This document shows positions 11,772 through 23,010 of a DNA stretch of 64,000 nucleotides, piece after piece. Numbering within the stretch: position 1 is the first letter of the stretch; each line of letters begins with the position of its first letter. The notes beneath the pieces are model-generated. The model saw nothing but the letters and a program-made list of their open reading frames with translations, had not been told where the DNA came from and did no database searches. The stretch lies in the NCBI RefSeq assembly GCF_029407905.1, contig NC_073642.1, positions 6,820,001 through 6,884,000 of the forward strand. The letters run 5' to 3'. Source of the DNA: Bubalus kerabau. Lineage: Eukaryota; Chordata; Mammalia; Artiodactyla; Bovidae. Made by a program: the position numbers and the translations under genes.

Positions 11772-12829
11772 GAAGTGTGCAAACTGAGGAAGAGTGTGAG
11801 AGTGCGCACTGGGGAAGACTGTGAGAGTGTGCACTGAGAGAGTGCACACTGGGGAAGGGCAGTGAGAGTGTGCACTGCGGAAGAGTGTGAGAGTGTGCAC
11901 TGAGAGTGTGTGCACTGGGGAAGAGTGTAAGAGTGTGCACTGGGGAAGGGCAGTTGAGAGTGTGCACTGGGGAAGAGTGTGAGAGTGTGCACTGAGAGTG
12001 TATGCACTGGGGAAGAGTGTAAGAGTGTTCACTGGGGAAGGGCAGTGAGAGTGTGCACTGCGGAAGAGTGTGAGAGTGTGCACTGAGAGTGTGTGCACTG
12101 GGGAAGAGTGTAAAAGTGTTCACTGGGGAAGGGCAGTGAGAGTCTGCACTGGGGAAGAGTGTGAGAGTGTGCACTGAGAGAGTGCACACTGGGGAAGAGT
12201 GTGAGACTGTGCACTGAGAGAGTGTGCACTGGGGAAGAGTGTGAGAGTGTGCACTAGGGAAGTGTGTGAGACTGTGCACTGAGAGAGTGCACACTGGGGA
12301 AGAGTGTGAGAGTGTGCACTGAGAGAGGGCTCACTGGGGAGGAGTGTGAGAGTGTGCAATGAGAGAGTGCTCACTGGGGAGGAGTGTGAGAGTGTGCACT
12401 GAGATGAGAGAGTGTGCACTGGGGAGGAGTGTGAGAGTGTGCACTGAGAGAATGCACAGTGGGGAAGAGTGTGAGAGTGTGCACTGAGAGAGTGCACACT
12501 GGGGAATGGCAGTGAGAGTGTGCACTGGGGAGGAGTGTGAGAGTGTGCACTGAGAGAGTGCTCACTGGGGAAGAGTGTGAGAGTGTGCACTGAGAGAGTG
12601 CGCACTGGGGAGGAGTGTGAGAGTGTGCACTGAGAGAGTGCTCACTGGGGAAGAGTGTGAGAGTGTGCACTGAGAGAATGCACACTGGGAAAGAGAGTGA
12701 GAGTGTGCACTGAGAGAATGCACACTGGGGAAGAGAGTGAGAATGTGCACTGAGAGAAGGCACAGTGGGGAAGAGTGTGAGAGTGTGCACTGAGAGAGTG
12801 TGCGCTGGGGAAGGGCAGTGACAGCTGCC
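11772..12829. repeat. Minisatellite of about 26 imperfect 40-bp units
   Basis: The unit is about 40 bp: a GTGCACTGAGAGAGTG block, then CACACTGGGG, then AAGAGTGTGAGA. The period is exactly 40 bp over roughly 12541-12820; before that, units are mixed with shorter variants and with an alternative 'gggcagtgaga' form. The + strand is rich in G, T and A, with C almost confined to the GCAC core; GTGCAC palindromes recur in nearly every unit. Because 40 is not a multiple of three and the unit lacks minus-strand stop codons, all three minus frames stay open for 110-180 codons and read as His/Ser/Thr/Leu/Pro-rich repeats. I do not regard those as genes. Confidence 0.93.
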
Positions 12830-12965
12830 TCCAAACACACCTGGAGTTGCTTTGGACAATAAGCCAGAGGCAAAGCCATCTCCAAGGGGGTTTCTTCCGT
12901 GCACGACAGCAAATGGCGACCCTGCTTGTACTTTTCTAGGAATTAAATATTACTGGCTCATTATT

Positions 12966-13046
12966 GGTGATGGACAGGGAGGCCTGGCATGCTGCAGTTC
13001 ATGGGGTCGCAGAGTCGGACATGACTGAGTGACTGAACTGAACTGA
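12966..13046 (+). mobile_element. BovB LINE, 81-bp extreme 3' end, with target-site duplication
   Basis: The last about 80 bp of BovB ('ggtgatggacagggaggcct' through 'gagtcggacatgactgag') ends in an (ACTGA)n tail. It is flanked by a perfect 14-bp repeat, ACTGGCTCATTATT (12952-12965 and 13047-13060). It is an independent, extremely 5'-truncated insertion. Confidence 0.93.
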
Positions 13047-13708
13047 ACTGGCTCATTATTTGAGTTACGAAGGGGCTATTTAAGTTAGGAACCTAGATCA
13101 AGGCGTATTGCGCAGTTTTCTTAGAGCCAAGAGAAACATGGCCTGAAGAGAACAGCACCAGGGAAGGGGCTTGGCTTGAGAGAGAAAGTGACCCCGTACA
13201 GATGCCAAGTGCCTTGTTGGCATTTTAAGGGTTTATTAGCTCTGCTGGAAATTTTTCCATAATGTTTACTAACAGTGAAAAAGTATTGTCTTAGTAGAAA
13301 GTGATAGCTGGCTCATGGAGACATTAACCTATGCTTTGGAATCAGTGGAAGCAAAAATGTAGAAGCACATCTTCCTGAAATCTCAAGTCTACCCTTAATC
13401 TCTAAGCAAACTCTATATACAGCATCAGAAGGGGAAAATGAGAAGGCTCTTTCTTATTTCATTTTCAGAGGCCTTTTGTTCAGTATAACTTTAGCTTTTG
13501 TTAATTGGTATTAGAGTAAGCACATAAAGTTTGTTAGACTTTTCCATCAAGTCAGGAAGCATTAGAGAATGAAGGTTTGGCCAGTAGGAAGAACTCTAAG
13601 ATTATAGGAATCACAGCTGTAGGAAGCAGTCATGACCCCTGGGGCTGAGATAGAGTACACAAGGAAGTAGCCCCCAAGGCTGATGTGCAGACTCCTTTGA
13701 AAGAGCAT

Positions 13709-13797
13709 CAGTTCAGTCAGTTCAGTCATGTCCGACTCTTTGAGACCCCATGGACTGCAGCATGTGAGGCCTCCCTGTCCATCAGCAACTCCCGGAG
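13709..13797 (-). mobile_element. BovB LINE, 89-bp extreme 3' end, with target-site duplication
   Basis: This antisense BovB 3' terminus is flanked by a perfect 12-bp repeat, TTGAAAGAGCAT (13697-13708 and 13798-13809). Like its neighbour about 660 bp upstream, it was truncated at 5' almost as soon as reverse transcription began. Confidence 0.93.
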
Positions 13798-16388
13798 TTG
13801 AAAGAGCATACAGGGTTGCTATTGGAACCAGGAGAACTGGCTGGCTATGGAACCAGCCCTCAGGAACTTGCAAGAAATTTGCTGTCTAGGGTGCTGTCAA
13901 TTGGGGAGTGTTTCTTTGGAGATACTTGGCCACAAAACTCCTCAGGAAGGCACTGATGGGTTTTGCTGGCTGCTGGGGGCTCCTGGAGCCTTCATTGGAA
14001 GCACACCAGAGCCAAAAACAAAACTCTCTTCTGCAGTGTCTCTCCACCACTCCCTACTTTAAAAAGCTCCTGGGCCAACTGGCAAAGGGAAATAGGTAAA
14101 GGGGCTGAAGGGACCAGAATCATTTCACAGAGCAGGCAAACAGCATCAAAATTCAGTGACTTACATGATAAAGAATTTTGTTTCCCTTGCACATAACAGT
14201 CCAGATATGGGTAGACTGGAGCTAATGTGCTGATTGGCTTCAAAGGTTGCTCCAGGTCTGTCATCCCCACTTCCAACTGTTGGGCAGGAGAGAAACCAGG
14301 GCATGCAGCTTGGTCTTTGGGAAGATTACCCAAATCAGTTCTGTTCCTGTGTCGTTGACTGAGACATAGTCATGGATGGCCACATCTAGCCATGCTAAAG
14401 GGAGGTTAGGAAATGTTGTCTTGCATGGCAGGGCAGCCATGTGTCCAGGTTGAACTTGGGGGTTAGGTTGGGGATCTATAACTAAAAGTCAGGATGAATG
14501 GATACCTAGGACATCCTGATGCCCCTCAATGGCGTCTTCGAGGTGATACCATGTTTTTGCTACAGATCCTCAGAAATTTTCCTTTTAGTCTCTAAATCTA
14601 TTCTGAATTTCTTCAAGGCTTTAAATTGATATAACTGTAAAATTCAGTATGAGAGAATTAAAATTGTTTTTTTCTTGTTGTAAGTTAATTCTTTACCTAA
14701 AGTATAGGACTTTTTTCCCCTTCTCTTCAGTTTTCTAAAGCTATAAGCCCAGGTATTTATTAACTTTTTATGCACTAACTTAGTCATAATAAATATCTTT
14801 CAGAGTTAAGTTGCTCTGTCCTTTGCATTGTCTTATCCATTTGAAAAGGCACAACTTAAAATGCTTTTAGAATTGGAATTTACAGTTGGCACAGTTCACA
14901 GGAAGCAACTAGGTGCTCATATTTTTCTTTCTGTTTTATCTTAAAGGCATAAACCAGTTGTTTTGACTGAGTTAGTAGAGTTAGTTCCAAAGAAAAAAAA
15001 ATAAGACTGAAGGTAAATAAACATGTTTGCCTGACCTCCTGCACCAAATTTTAAAAGTTGTTTTGCAACTAATAAAAATGAAGTTGTACATAGTTAAATT
15101 AGATATCATTTTTGACCATAGTATAAACCCTCCGTTGATTCATTCAGCAGACACTTAGGTAGTGTCTGCTGTGTGGCAAGCTCTGGGTATACAGCAGTGA
15201 ATGAGCTGGGCAAGATCCCTGCTCTTCTGGAGCTGACTTTCTTCACCAGAAAACCCTGGTCCCACTTAATCCAGCTGGTCTCCCAGTCTCAAAAACTCTC
15301 ACCAACTTTCATATCCTCCAACCATAATAATACTCAAAGACCAAGAATATTGATTCAAGAGTGTCTCTCTTTCACTTGCATTGCTCAGGAATTTACTTCA
15401 GTTAAACTTATTTTCTTAACTTCCCATTTCTCATCACCATCCTGTATCTGAGCAATATTTTCTGTTCTGTAGAGACGCTTTCTTTCATTCTCCTCATATC
15501 CAAGATATATGTTCTGTAGAGCTATCTTCTCAACTAATGTGGTGTTTATAGTTGGGATTGGATTGATAGATTTCAGAAGCTGTCCAAAACCTCAGCCTGA
15601 TTTAGAGTTCTTACCTCAGCAATAGTTGGAGTAACACATTTTTTCAGAATTTTACAAAAATGTTGCTTCAAATAGTGATAAACTTGTAACCCAGATGATT
15701 TTATATCTTCAAGTCCTAAGGTCAGATTTAATAGTGTGTGTCTAAAAAAGTGGCTTAGCAGGCTTCTTTCACCCTGCTGGGTTCTGTATCCATGAGGTCA
15801 GAAAATAATGAGTCATAAAAACCTACATGCATTAGATGGTTTTCCTGCAAACTACTGGCAGCTGGAGTTGAAAATAGGGTTTAAAATTTCCACAGTATTA
15901 GTGGGAAAACACAGCTGGGTTAAGATGCCACTTTCATTACTTCCCCAAAGTAAAAGGAAATAACTTCAGGTACTTTTCTTGCAAATATTTCCTATTTTTA
16001 AAAACAGCTTCAGATTTTTTATATAGGTAAAAATTGAAGTTCCTTCAGATATCCTTTTTATATAAATAGGGATTTCAGTACTTAGAGATTGTACAAAAGA
16101 TGGGGAAAATGGAGTTTGAGTAGCTGATGAGAAAAAAAGGGACTGAGAATGGCCAAGGAGTAAATGAATACGTTTGCTTCCCAGAGGACTCTAAGCAGAG
16201 ACTGAAGAGTTGTCAATACTCGTGGCAATTTTCAGTTGCCAGAAAAACCTAGATTTCAGCCGAATTAATAAAGACAAGAGGTGGGCTATGAGTTTGATAT
16301 GATATTTAGTGAGCTTCTCAGAGTGTTCAAAAGTGAGTGAGTCATGGGTAGGGTCCCAGAATGAGATTCATTGTTACAAATGCTTAGG

Positions 16389-16723
16389 ACTTTTTTTTCT
16401 TTTTTTTTTTTAATTTTATTTTATTTTTAAACTTTACATAACTGTATTAGATTTGCCAAATATCAAAATGAATCCGCCACAGGTATACATGTGTTCCCCA
16501 TCCTGAACCCTCCTCCCTCCTCCCTCCCCATTCCATCCCTCTGGGTCGTCCCAGTGCACCAGCCCCAAGCCTCCAGTATCGTGCATCGAACCTGGACTGG
16601 CAACTCATTTCATACATGATATTTTACAAGTTTCAATGCCATTCTCCCAAATCTTCCCACCCTCTCCCTCTCCCACAGAGTCCATAAGACTGTTCTATAC
16701 ATCAGTGTCTCTTTTGCTGTTTT
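16389..16723 (-). mobile_element. Ruminant L1 (L1_BT-like) 3' end
   Basis: A poly(T) run (16391-16412) is followed by the antisense L1 3' UTR: 'aactttacataactgtatta', 'ccacaggtatacatgtgttc', then the C-rich 'ccctcctccctcctccctcc' block and 'agtccataagactgttctat'. It is a 5'-truncated copy with no coding capacity. Confidence 0.85.
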
Positions 16724-17925
16724 AAGCAGTAACTTGTCCAGTTTTAAAAACACAGGGATCTTTCCATCTCATTTTGTTTCCATCTAAGGATTGTTTAAAT
16801 ATTATGATACTTAGTTAATACAGCATCAGGTACCATTCCACTCTGTGTAGATAATATTTGTCATTCACCAAACTTTTTAAGGCTGGCTTAGGGAGGCCAG
16901 TAGCCTGTGTTAAGCTGAACAACCAAAAAACTGTTTAAGTAATGACTGAGCACAACTGTCGACTTTGAAATGTAGTATGCAGAACAGGAGCAAAAATGGG
17001 AGAGAAAGAAAGGAAAGGGGACTAGTGAGTGTCTTTTGTGGGCAAGAGAGATTGGTGGCTAACCAGATGGAGAAATTGGCAGATGCTGCAAGCTACCTGA
17101 AGTTCAAGGTTCAGACAGCTGAGTTGGAACTCTCAGTTTCTCCTAAGAGGATAAGGAAAATGCTAGGTGTATCAGTCATCACTCTTGATTATAAGCAGTG
17201 GAAGCCACCTGTTTCTTATTACCTTAAAAAAAAGACTTCACTGAAAGTGACTCACAGCACCAAAAAAGGTGGTAGGTCAAACCTGGACCACAGTAGAAAC
17301 CAAGAGACCACAGCGATCAGGAAGGGCAGGAAGCCGAGAGATGACAGCTGTCTTCTCAGCAGCAGCAGCTGGGTAGAATGCCATCTGCTGCCGCACTCCC
17401 GCTTGTCCCTGTCTGCTCCAGATTCAAAGTCCATTTGGCCAAGCCCAGGCCAACAGCCAGCAGATGGAGAATTGTCCACCTTGACTTTCACAGAGGGAAA
17501 GGCATGGCACCAGATCCACACACAGTAATGACTTCCCTGCTATCATGAGGGCTGGGTGCCCTGCTCCCTCCAGAACGGCACATCTTGTATGCTACAGTCA
17601 GAGAAGGCTGACTGTGAAGGATGCCCGCAGTGCTGGAACAGGCCTGTGGCCCTAAGACGGCTGCTGAGAGGCTAAGAGAATGTGACTGGCTTCCTGCTGC
17701 TAGACTGAAACGGCAGAAAGGAGGAAAGTGCTTGTCGCAGTTTAGCCCCAGATCGCATCTCGAGAGCAGGCATGGTAGAGGGGCTGGCTGGAGGAACAGT
17801 CTGGATGAGTAAAGCCACTGCCCAGAGCTGGAATGTTGGCCTGTGGGCATCTATTGAACAGTCTGTACCAAGGGCTATCATCTGGGAAAACCACTTCTCC
17901 TTAGAGGAGTTAGTTGATTTTTGCT

Positions 17926-18046
17926 TTTTATTTTTTTTTTTATTTTTTTTTTTTTATTTTATTTATTTATTTTTTTTTAATTTTATTTTATTTTTAAACT
18001 TTACATAACTGTATTAGATTTGCCAAATATCAAAATGATTCTTTCC
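17926..18046 (-). mobile_element. Ruminant L1 (L1_BT-like) 3' end, very short
   Basis: About 50 bp of T-rich sequence interrupted by A is followed by about 60 bp of the same antisense L1 3' end seen at 16413 ('aactttacataactgtatta'). It stops at 'caaaatgat'. Confidence 0.8.
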
Positions 18047-18139
18047 AGAAAGCCATTAACTTTAAAATCATGCTTAAGTCTGAATCTGGATATAGTCTTT
18101 CCTTCATTTACTTCTGTTTCTGAGTTCGTAGACACAGTT

Positions 18140-18281
18140 GTTTTTTTTTTTGTTTGTTTGTTTTGTTTTGGCTGCACTGTGCAGCTTGAGGGATCTTGGG
18201 TTTCCTGACCAGGGATTAAACGTGCATCCTTGGCAATGAAAGGTCAGAACTCTAACCACTGTACTGCCAGGGAAGTCCCCT
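18140..18281 (-). mobile_element. CHR-type tRNA-derived SINE
   Basis: A T-rich tail (18140-18169) is followed by 'ggctgcactgtgcagcttga' and the reverse complement of a tRNA-like head ending 'ctgccagggaagtcccc'. Confidence 0.75.
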
Positions 18282-18429
18282 TGGACACAATCATGACTCA
18301 GGTGAATTTGGGAGATAACTCTTAAACCCCTTAAATGAGATGATAGGAAGCTTTAACATGAAGTTCAGGCTGAGCCATGGATTAAAAGACGTAAAGGTTT
18401 AAAGGGGATGAAGCTTAGAAGGGGAGTTT

Positions 18430-18775
18430 TTAACGTTTTTTTTCTTTAGATGTAACTCACATACCATACAGTTCATTCATTTAAAGTGTGAAATTTAATG
18501 TTTTTTTAGTATATTCACAGAGTTATGCAATCAACACCACACCCAACCTGTGAACAGTTTCATCACTCCAAAGAAACTCTGTACCCATTAGCAGTCACTC
18601 CCCATTTCCCCCGACACCCATTTGTACACCCCAAGAAACTACTAACATGTTTCCATACATTTGCCTGTTCTGAACATTTCACATGAATAGAATCGTACAA
18701 AATATGCCTTTTGTGCCTGGTTCCTTTTATTGAGCATGTTTTCAAGAGCCATCCATGTAGTAGCATTATTGTTGC
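18430..18775 (-). mobile_element. Old L1 3' region, antisense (left part of an interrupted copy)
   Basis: The text 'agtatattcacagagttatg', 'cattagcagtcactccccat' and 'acatttcacatgaatagaat' is the antisense 3' end of an L1M-class LINE. Its natural continuation reappears at 19662, on the other side of a BovB insertion. Confidence 0.75.
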
Positions 18776-19661
18776 TGTTCATTTCCTAAGTCATGTCGGA
18801 TTCTTTGCAGTCCCATGGACTGTGGCATGCCAGGCTTCCTTGTCCTTCACTATCTCCTGGAGTTTGCTCAAACTTATGTCCATTGAGTCATGATGCTATC
18901 CAACTATCTTTTTGTCTGCCGCCCCCTTCTCCTCTTGCCCTCAGTGTTTCCCAGCATCAGGGTCTTTTCTAACGAGTCAGCTCTTTGCATCAGGTGGCCA
19001 AAGTATTGGCGCTTCAGCTTTAGCATCAGTCCTTCCAGTGAATATTCAGGACTGATTTCCTTGAGGATTGACTGGTTTGATCTCCTTGCTGTCCAAGGGA
19101 CCCTCAAGAGTCTTCTGCAGCACCACAGTTCAAAAGCATCAGTTCTTTGGTGCTCAGCCTTCTTTATGGTCCAGCTCTCACATCCATGTATGACTATTGG
19201 AAAAACCATAGCTTTGACTAGACGGACCTTTGTTGGCAAAGTAATGTCTCTGATTTTTAGTACACTGTGTAGATTTGTCATAGCTTTTCTTCCAAGAAGC
19301 AAGTGTCTTTTAATTTCATGGCTGCAGTCACCATCTGCAGTGATTTTGGAGCCCAAGAAAATAAAATCTGTCACTGCTTCCACTTTTTCCCCATCTATTT
19401 GCCATGAAGTGATGGAACCAGATGCCATGATCTTAGCTTTTTTCATGTTGAGTTTCAAACCAGCTTTTTCTTTTTTTTTTTTTTTTTTAATGGAAATATT
19501 CAAGTACCATTTTTTTTTTTTTTTAATTTTATTTTATTTTTAAACTTTACATAACTGTATTAGATTTGCCAAATATCAAAATGAATCCACCACAGGTATA
19601 CATGTGTTCCTTCTTTGACCCTTATCAAGGGGCTCTTTAGTTTCTCTTCACTTTCTGCCAT
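18776..19661 (-). mobile_element. BovB LINE 3' part, itself interrupted by an L1
   Basis: The minus-strand reading gives the BovB C-terminal region (199-codon frame, 18904-19503), including the 'YGCESW'-like segment as 'HGCESW' and the 'ARRSNQSILKEISPEYSLEG' block. The copy ends at about 19661, within the segment that follows the RT YADD region. Bases 19471-19610 are foreign (next entry); BovB text resumes at 19611 with 'ttatcaaggggctctttagt'. It is nonfunctional. Confidence 0.85.
19471..19610 (-). mobile_element. 5'-truncated L1 inside BovB, with probable 22-bp 3' transduction
   Basis: Read on the minus strand: about 87 bp of L1_BT-like 3' end (19525-19610), a run of A (19511-19524), 22 bp of unrelated sequence (19489-19510), then a second run of A (19471-19488). 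Two poly(A) tracts bracketing a short unique segment are the signature of an L1 transcript that read through its own polyadenylation signal. The BovB text on the two sides joins to near-consensus when the insert is removed. Confidence 0.75.
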
Positions 19662-19985
19662 ATTCTAAATACATGTCCCTTATCAGATCTATGATTTTCA
19701 AATATTTCCTCCCACTCTGCAGATTTTCTTTTAACTTTCTTGATGGTATCCTTTGAGAACCAAAAAGTTTGTTTGAAAACCAAAATTTCAATGAGGCCAA
19801 ATTTATCTGTTTTTTATTTTTGTGGTTTGGGTGTCATAAGCAAGAAAGCTTTGCTTAACCCAAGGTCATGAAGACTTACCCCTACACAAAGAGTGTTATT
19901 CTTTTAGCCCTTATATTTAGGTCTGTGCTTCCATTTTGAGTTAATTTTTGTGTATTCTGTGAAGAAGAGATTCTTAACTCTTTTG
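19662..19985 (-). mobile_element. Old L1 ORF2 3' region, antisense (right part of the interrupted copy)
   Basis: The segments 'acatgtcccttatcagatct', 'ctttcttgatggtatccttt', 'cccaaggtcatgaagactta' and 'ccattttgagttaatttttg' follow the order of antisense L1M ORF2. This continues the element at 18430-18775. Confidence 0.75.
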
Positions 19986-20253
19986 AAGCAGCAATAATTG
20001 ATATTTGGTGGCAGTACATGGAGAAATAGTAAATAATGTAGTTTTTTCTCAGTTTGAGCTACATTTTTCAGGGGATCATTTACAACTCTAAGTTCTTTCT
20101 CTCTCCCTTTATGTGTTTTTTTTTTTTGGTTGTTGGGTGTTAAAGTTACTAGGCTTTCAACAAATCTCATTTTATTGCTTGCATATTATTTAGCATGTCA
20201 GCTCCTATATAACCATTGAAAGCTATTTTTTAGTTATGTTTCACACTGGACAA

Positions 20254-20395
20254 TTGGAGAAGGAAATGGCAACCCACTCCAGTGTTTTTGCCTGGAGAAT
20301 CCCAGGGACGGGGGAGCCTGGTGGGCTGCCGTCTATGGGGTCACACAGAGTCGACTGAAGCGACTTAGCAGCAGCAGCAGCAGCAGTAGCAGCAG
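20254..20395 (+). mobile_element. Bov-A2-type SINE monomer with CAG tail and target-site duplication
   Basis: One Bov-A monomer ends in a long (AGC)n tail interrupted by one AGT (20367-20395). It is flanked by a perfect 12-bp repeat, CACACTGGACAA (20242-20253 and 20396-20407). Confidence 0.92.
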
Positions 20396-21889
20396 CACAC
20401 TGGACAAAACAATCTGTACTGCCTGGAGATGCATTTTAGGAGTAAGCAAACTATTTTGTATAAAGATTATTATAATAATACCAAAACAAACTCATTGCCA
20501 CTGCTATTTGTTTCCTGAGTCATAGTTTATTAAATTTGGAGCCAATAATGTAATGAACATGCTGAGGCAAACTTTTAGGAAGAAATAGATTTGCCTTTGT
20601 AGGAGTAGTTCATTCTGATGCAATGAAGGACAGAAGCCTGGAACAAGGCTTGTCTTTGATGAGAGAGACTCCTGTTGCCTGGGCTCATTTCTAAGATCTG
20701 TAGGAAGTTTGAACTTTAGTTGTAGTCTGACTCAAAGACTTGTGCCTCCTCTTGTTCTGAGCTGTATCTGACTATGCGCTTCATCATAGGTTCCCTCTCT
20801 TGATTCCGTCTTTGGTCAGGTATGTCAGATGGCCCAGGCAACCAGTGCGTTCAGTTCCCTGAATCCTCAGTTCGCTTATGGACGTGTGTTAATTCTTTCC
20901 TCCTAACAACTGTTTCATGTTCGTACTGTATCTTCCTGAGCCCGATCTAGGTCAGTTCTCACTCGGTTCTAAGCTCCCTAAAGTCCCTTTAGGATCATCC
21001 CTTTCCTTTCTGTAGCCCCCCTTCCTTTCTGTAGCCCCCAAAACTGATGGAAAGTATCAATAAATCTTCCTTGATGATCTTTATTCCACCATATTTGCAC
21101 AATTTTGTGACTGTATTAATGGTGCTTATCCTCCTCCAGGGTAGAAGTTGTAGTAAAATGATTAATACATGAAAAAGAAAGCAGCCCTTCTCTCTCTCCA
21201 CACAAGCCTTTCAGGTGTGGGTGTGCCTGGGTTCCTGCTACTTTGAATGTGCATGTCTCTGAGCAGTGGATGAGAAATGAAATAAAATAGGGAGTATCTC
21301 ACCAGGGTTAGTTGTTTGGTTTTGGTATGGATTTTTCTGAAGGATATTGGAGTCCACACTCTGGAATTCCTCTACATCTGAAATCAGAAATCTGTAATGT
21401 CGGAACTCCACTCTCGACCTCACCTCTGACAGAGTCTTCCCAGTTTTTCGGGTGCTTAGTCTCCTTCCCACCAGACTTGTTCTTTGACCTCCAGCTGCTT
21501 GAATTTTCTGTTTTTCCCCTTGTTCTCACTTCTTTCTTGGCCTCTCTTTATTCTCTACCCACTTTGGATCTCATGTGTAATCCTGTGAACAGCATTGTTA
21601 TCAGCATGTTCAGCTCCCTGATGCCACTGCTCTTTGCACCTTCCCATTTCTAACTGTATCTGCTACCTCAAACTCAGAATTGCTCTCCAGTCTTCCAGTG
21701 TCCTGAAATGTGCATCATTTAACACTGCCAGAGAGCAACCATGTGTGTGCCTGGCTGGGTTCGGGGGGCTGAAGCCCAGCTCTCATGTGCTGGGTAGAAG
21801 GGCTGAGTCTGCCCAGAGGGGACACCATCCTCTAGACAGCACAAAGACACCACGTGGGCTCACACAGAACCTAGGTTCCCAAGCAGCCT

Positions 21890-22020
21890 TTCTAAAATAT
21901 CTGATCATTTTATTCTTCTGCATAATCCTCTTCATTGGTTCCATTAGCTAAAGCCCAAGTTCCTTAGCATGGATTGCAGATCCTCTGTGACCAAGTCTGA
22001 ACTGTCTCACCAGGCTTTTG
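21890..22020 (+). mobile_element. L2 LINE relic
   Basis: The text 'ttattcttctgcataatcct', 'agctaaagcccaagttcctt' and 'tcctctgtgaccaagtctga' matches the conserved 3' coding region of L2 in outline. The similarity is old and patchy. Confidence 0.5.
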
Positions 22021-22492
22021 ATGACAGTCACCGTATGGTTAATTACCCAAACTGGGACACTTCTGAAAGGAAGGGGCACTGTTAGTAATTATGGCAGGAC
22101 AACAAGCTGAGGCTCTGGGCACCTGTGTGTGACCAAGCATCCCACACCTTGGATTCTTACAGTGTGGCTGAACCACACTGCTGGTGATGTTCCATGGGCA
22201 CTGGGTTATTTATCAGTCAAGAGATTTTGATAAAGTTATTTTGACTACCCTGTAGTGAATCTGAGGACATTTTTACTTCTTTCTCTGATTAACTATTGAA
22301 TGATGAGGTCAAAACATCCTCAAGAGCAAAATGTCAAGATTAAAACTGTCATAGCACAAATGATGGGACTGGAGCATCTATATGTTCTATATTTCTAATT
22401 ACTTGATCAGTGTGCTTTCTTTCCTTAGAACTTCTATTTCCTCTTTCCCATTTTCCTCCCTTTCTCTGATTTATTTCCATTTATTGTTCAAG

Positions 22493-22699
22493 GCTTCCCT
22501 GGTGGCTCAGGGGGTAATGCGGGAGACCTAGGTTCGATCCCTGGGTCAGGAAGATCCCCTGGAGAAGGAAATAGTAACCCACTCCAGTATTCTTGCCTGG
22601 AGAATCCCATGGACAGAGGATCCTGGTAGGCTACAGTCCATGGGTTTGCAAAGAGTCAGACACGACTGAGCAACTTCACTTTACTTTGCTTCACTTCAC
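22493..22699 (+). mobile_element. Bov-tA SINE, complete
   Basis: It has a tRNA-like head ('cttccctggtggctcagggg'), the Bov-A body and a 'cttcactttactttgcttca' tail. The flanking direct repeat is TGTTCAAG (22485-22492 and 22700-22707). Confidence 0.92.
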
Positions 22700-22788
22700 T
22701 GTTCAAGACATCTCAAGGGTCACCTGTCCCAGTGATCTTTCCCTGACATGTCCTGGCTGGGCTTGGTGCTGATTGTGTTCCACAGCAC

Positions 22789-23010
22789 CTGCTGTGTGTG
22801 CATGTGTTTAGTCACTCAGTTGTGTTCAACTTTTTGAGACCCTGTGGACTGTAGCCCTCCAGGCTCCTCTGTCGATGGGGGTTCTCCAGGCAAGAATGCT
22901 GGAGTGGGTTGCCATGCCCTCTTCCAGGGGATCTTCCCAACCCAGGGATTGAACCTAGGTCTCCCGCACTGCAGGTGGATTCTTTACCATCTGAGCCACC
23001 AGGGAAGCCT
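22789..23010 (-). mobile_element. Bov-tA SINE, complete
   Basis: The reverse complement of a tRNA-headed Bov-tA ends at 'accatctgagccaccaggga'. The flanking repeat ACAGCAC (22782-22788 and 23011-23017) is a short target duplication. It lies about 650 bp upstream of the first CERS3 coding exon. Confidence 0.88.

Noticed and set aside
11772..12829. CRISPR-like array
   Set aside because: The units are contiguous tandem repeats with no unique spacers, in vertebrate nuclear DNA, with no cas genes.
11648..12912. Long His/Ser/Thr/Leu/Pro-rich minus-strand open frames (up to 177 codons)
   Set aside because: All three minus frames are open because the 40-bp minisatellite unit lacks stops and its length is not a multiple of three. 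There is no codon-level constraint or gene context.
16965..17528. 187-codon plus-strand open frame
   Set aside because: It has no recognisable domain, no splice context and low-complexity basic/serine composition, with overlapping open frames on the other strand. It is probably a chance frame, possibly in an old unassigned repeat.
18890..19543. 217-codon plus-strand open frame
   Set aside because: It is the antisense of BovB ORF2, which tends to remain open on both strands. The same frame recurs opposite the other BovB copies (for example 50148-50684).
20367..20395. CAG trinucleotide run as a possible coding polyglutamine or disease-type repeat
   Set aside because: It is the normal AGC-rich tail of a Bov-A2 SINE, inside a target-site duplication and not in a reading frame.
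22030..22200. Possible additional ancient DNA transposon ('ttaattacccaaactgggac')
   Set aside because: The text resembles an old dispersed repeat, but I could not place ends or a family with enough confidence to list it.
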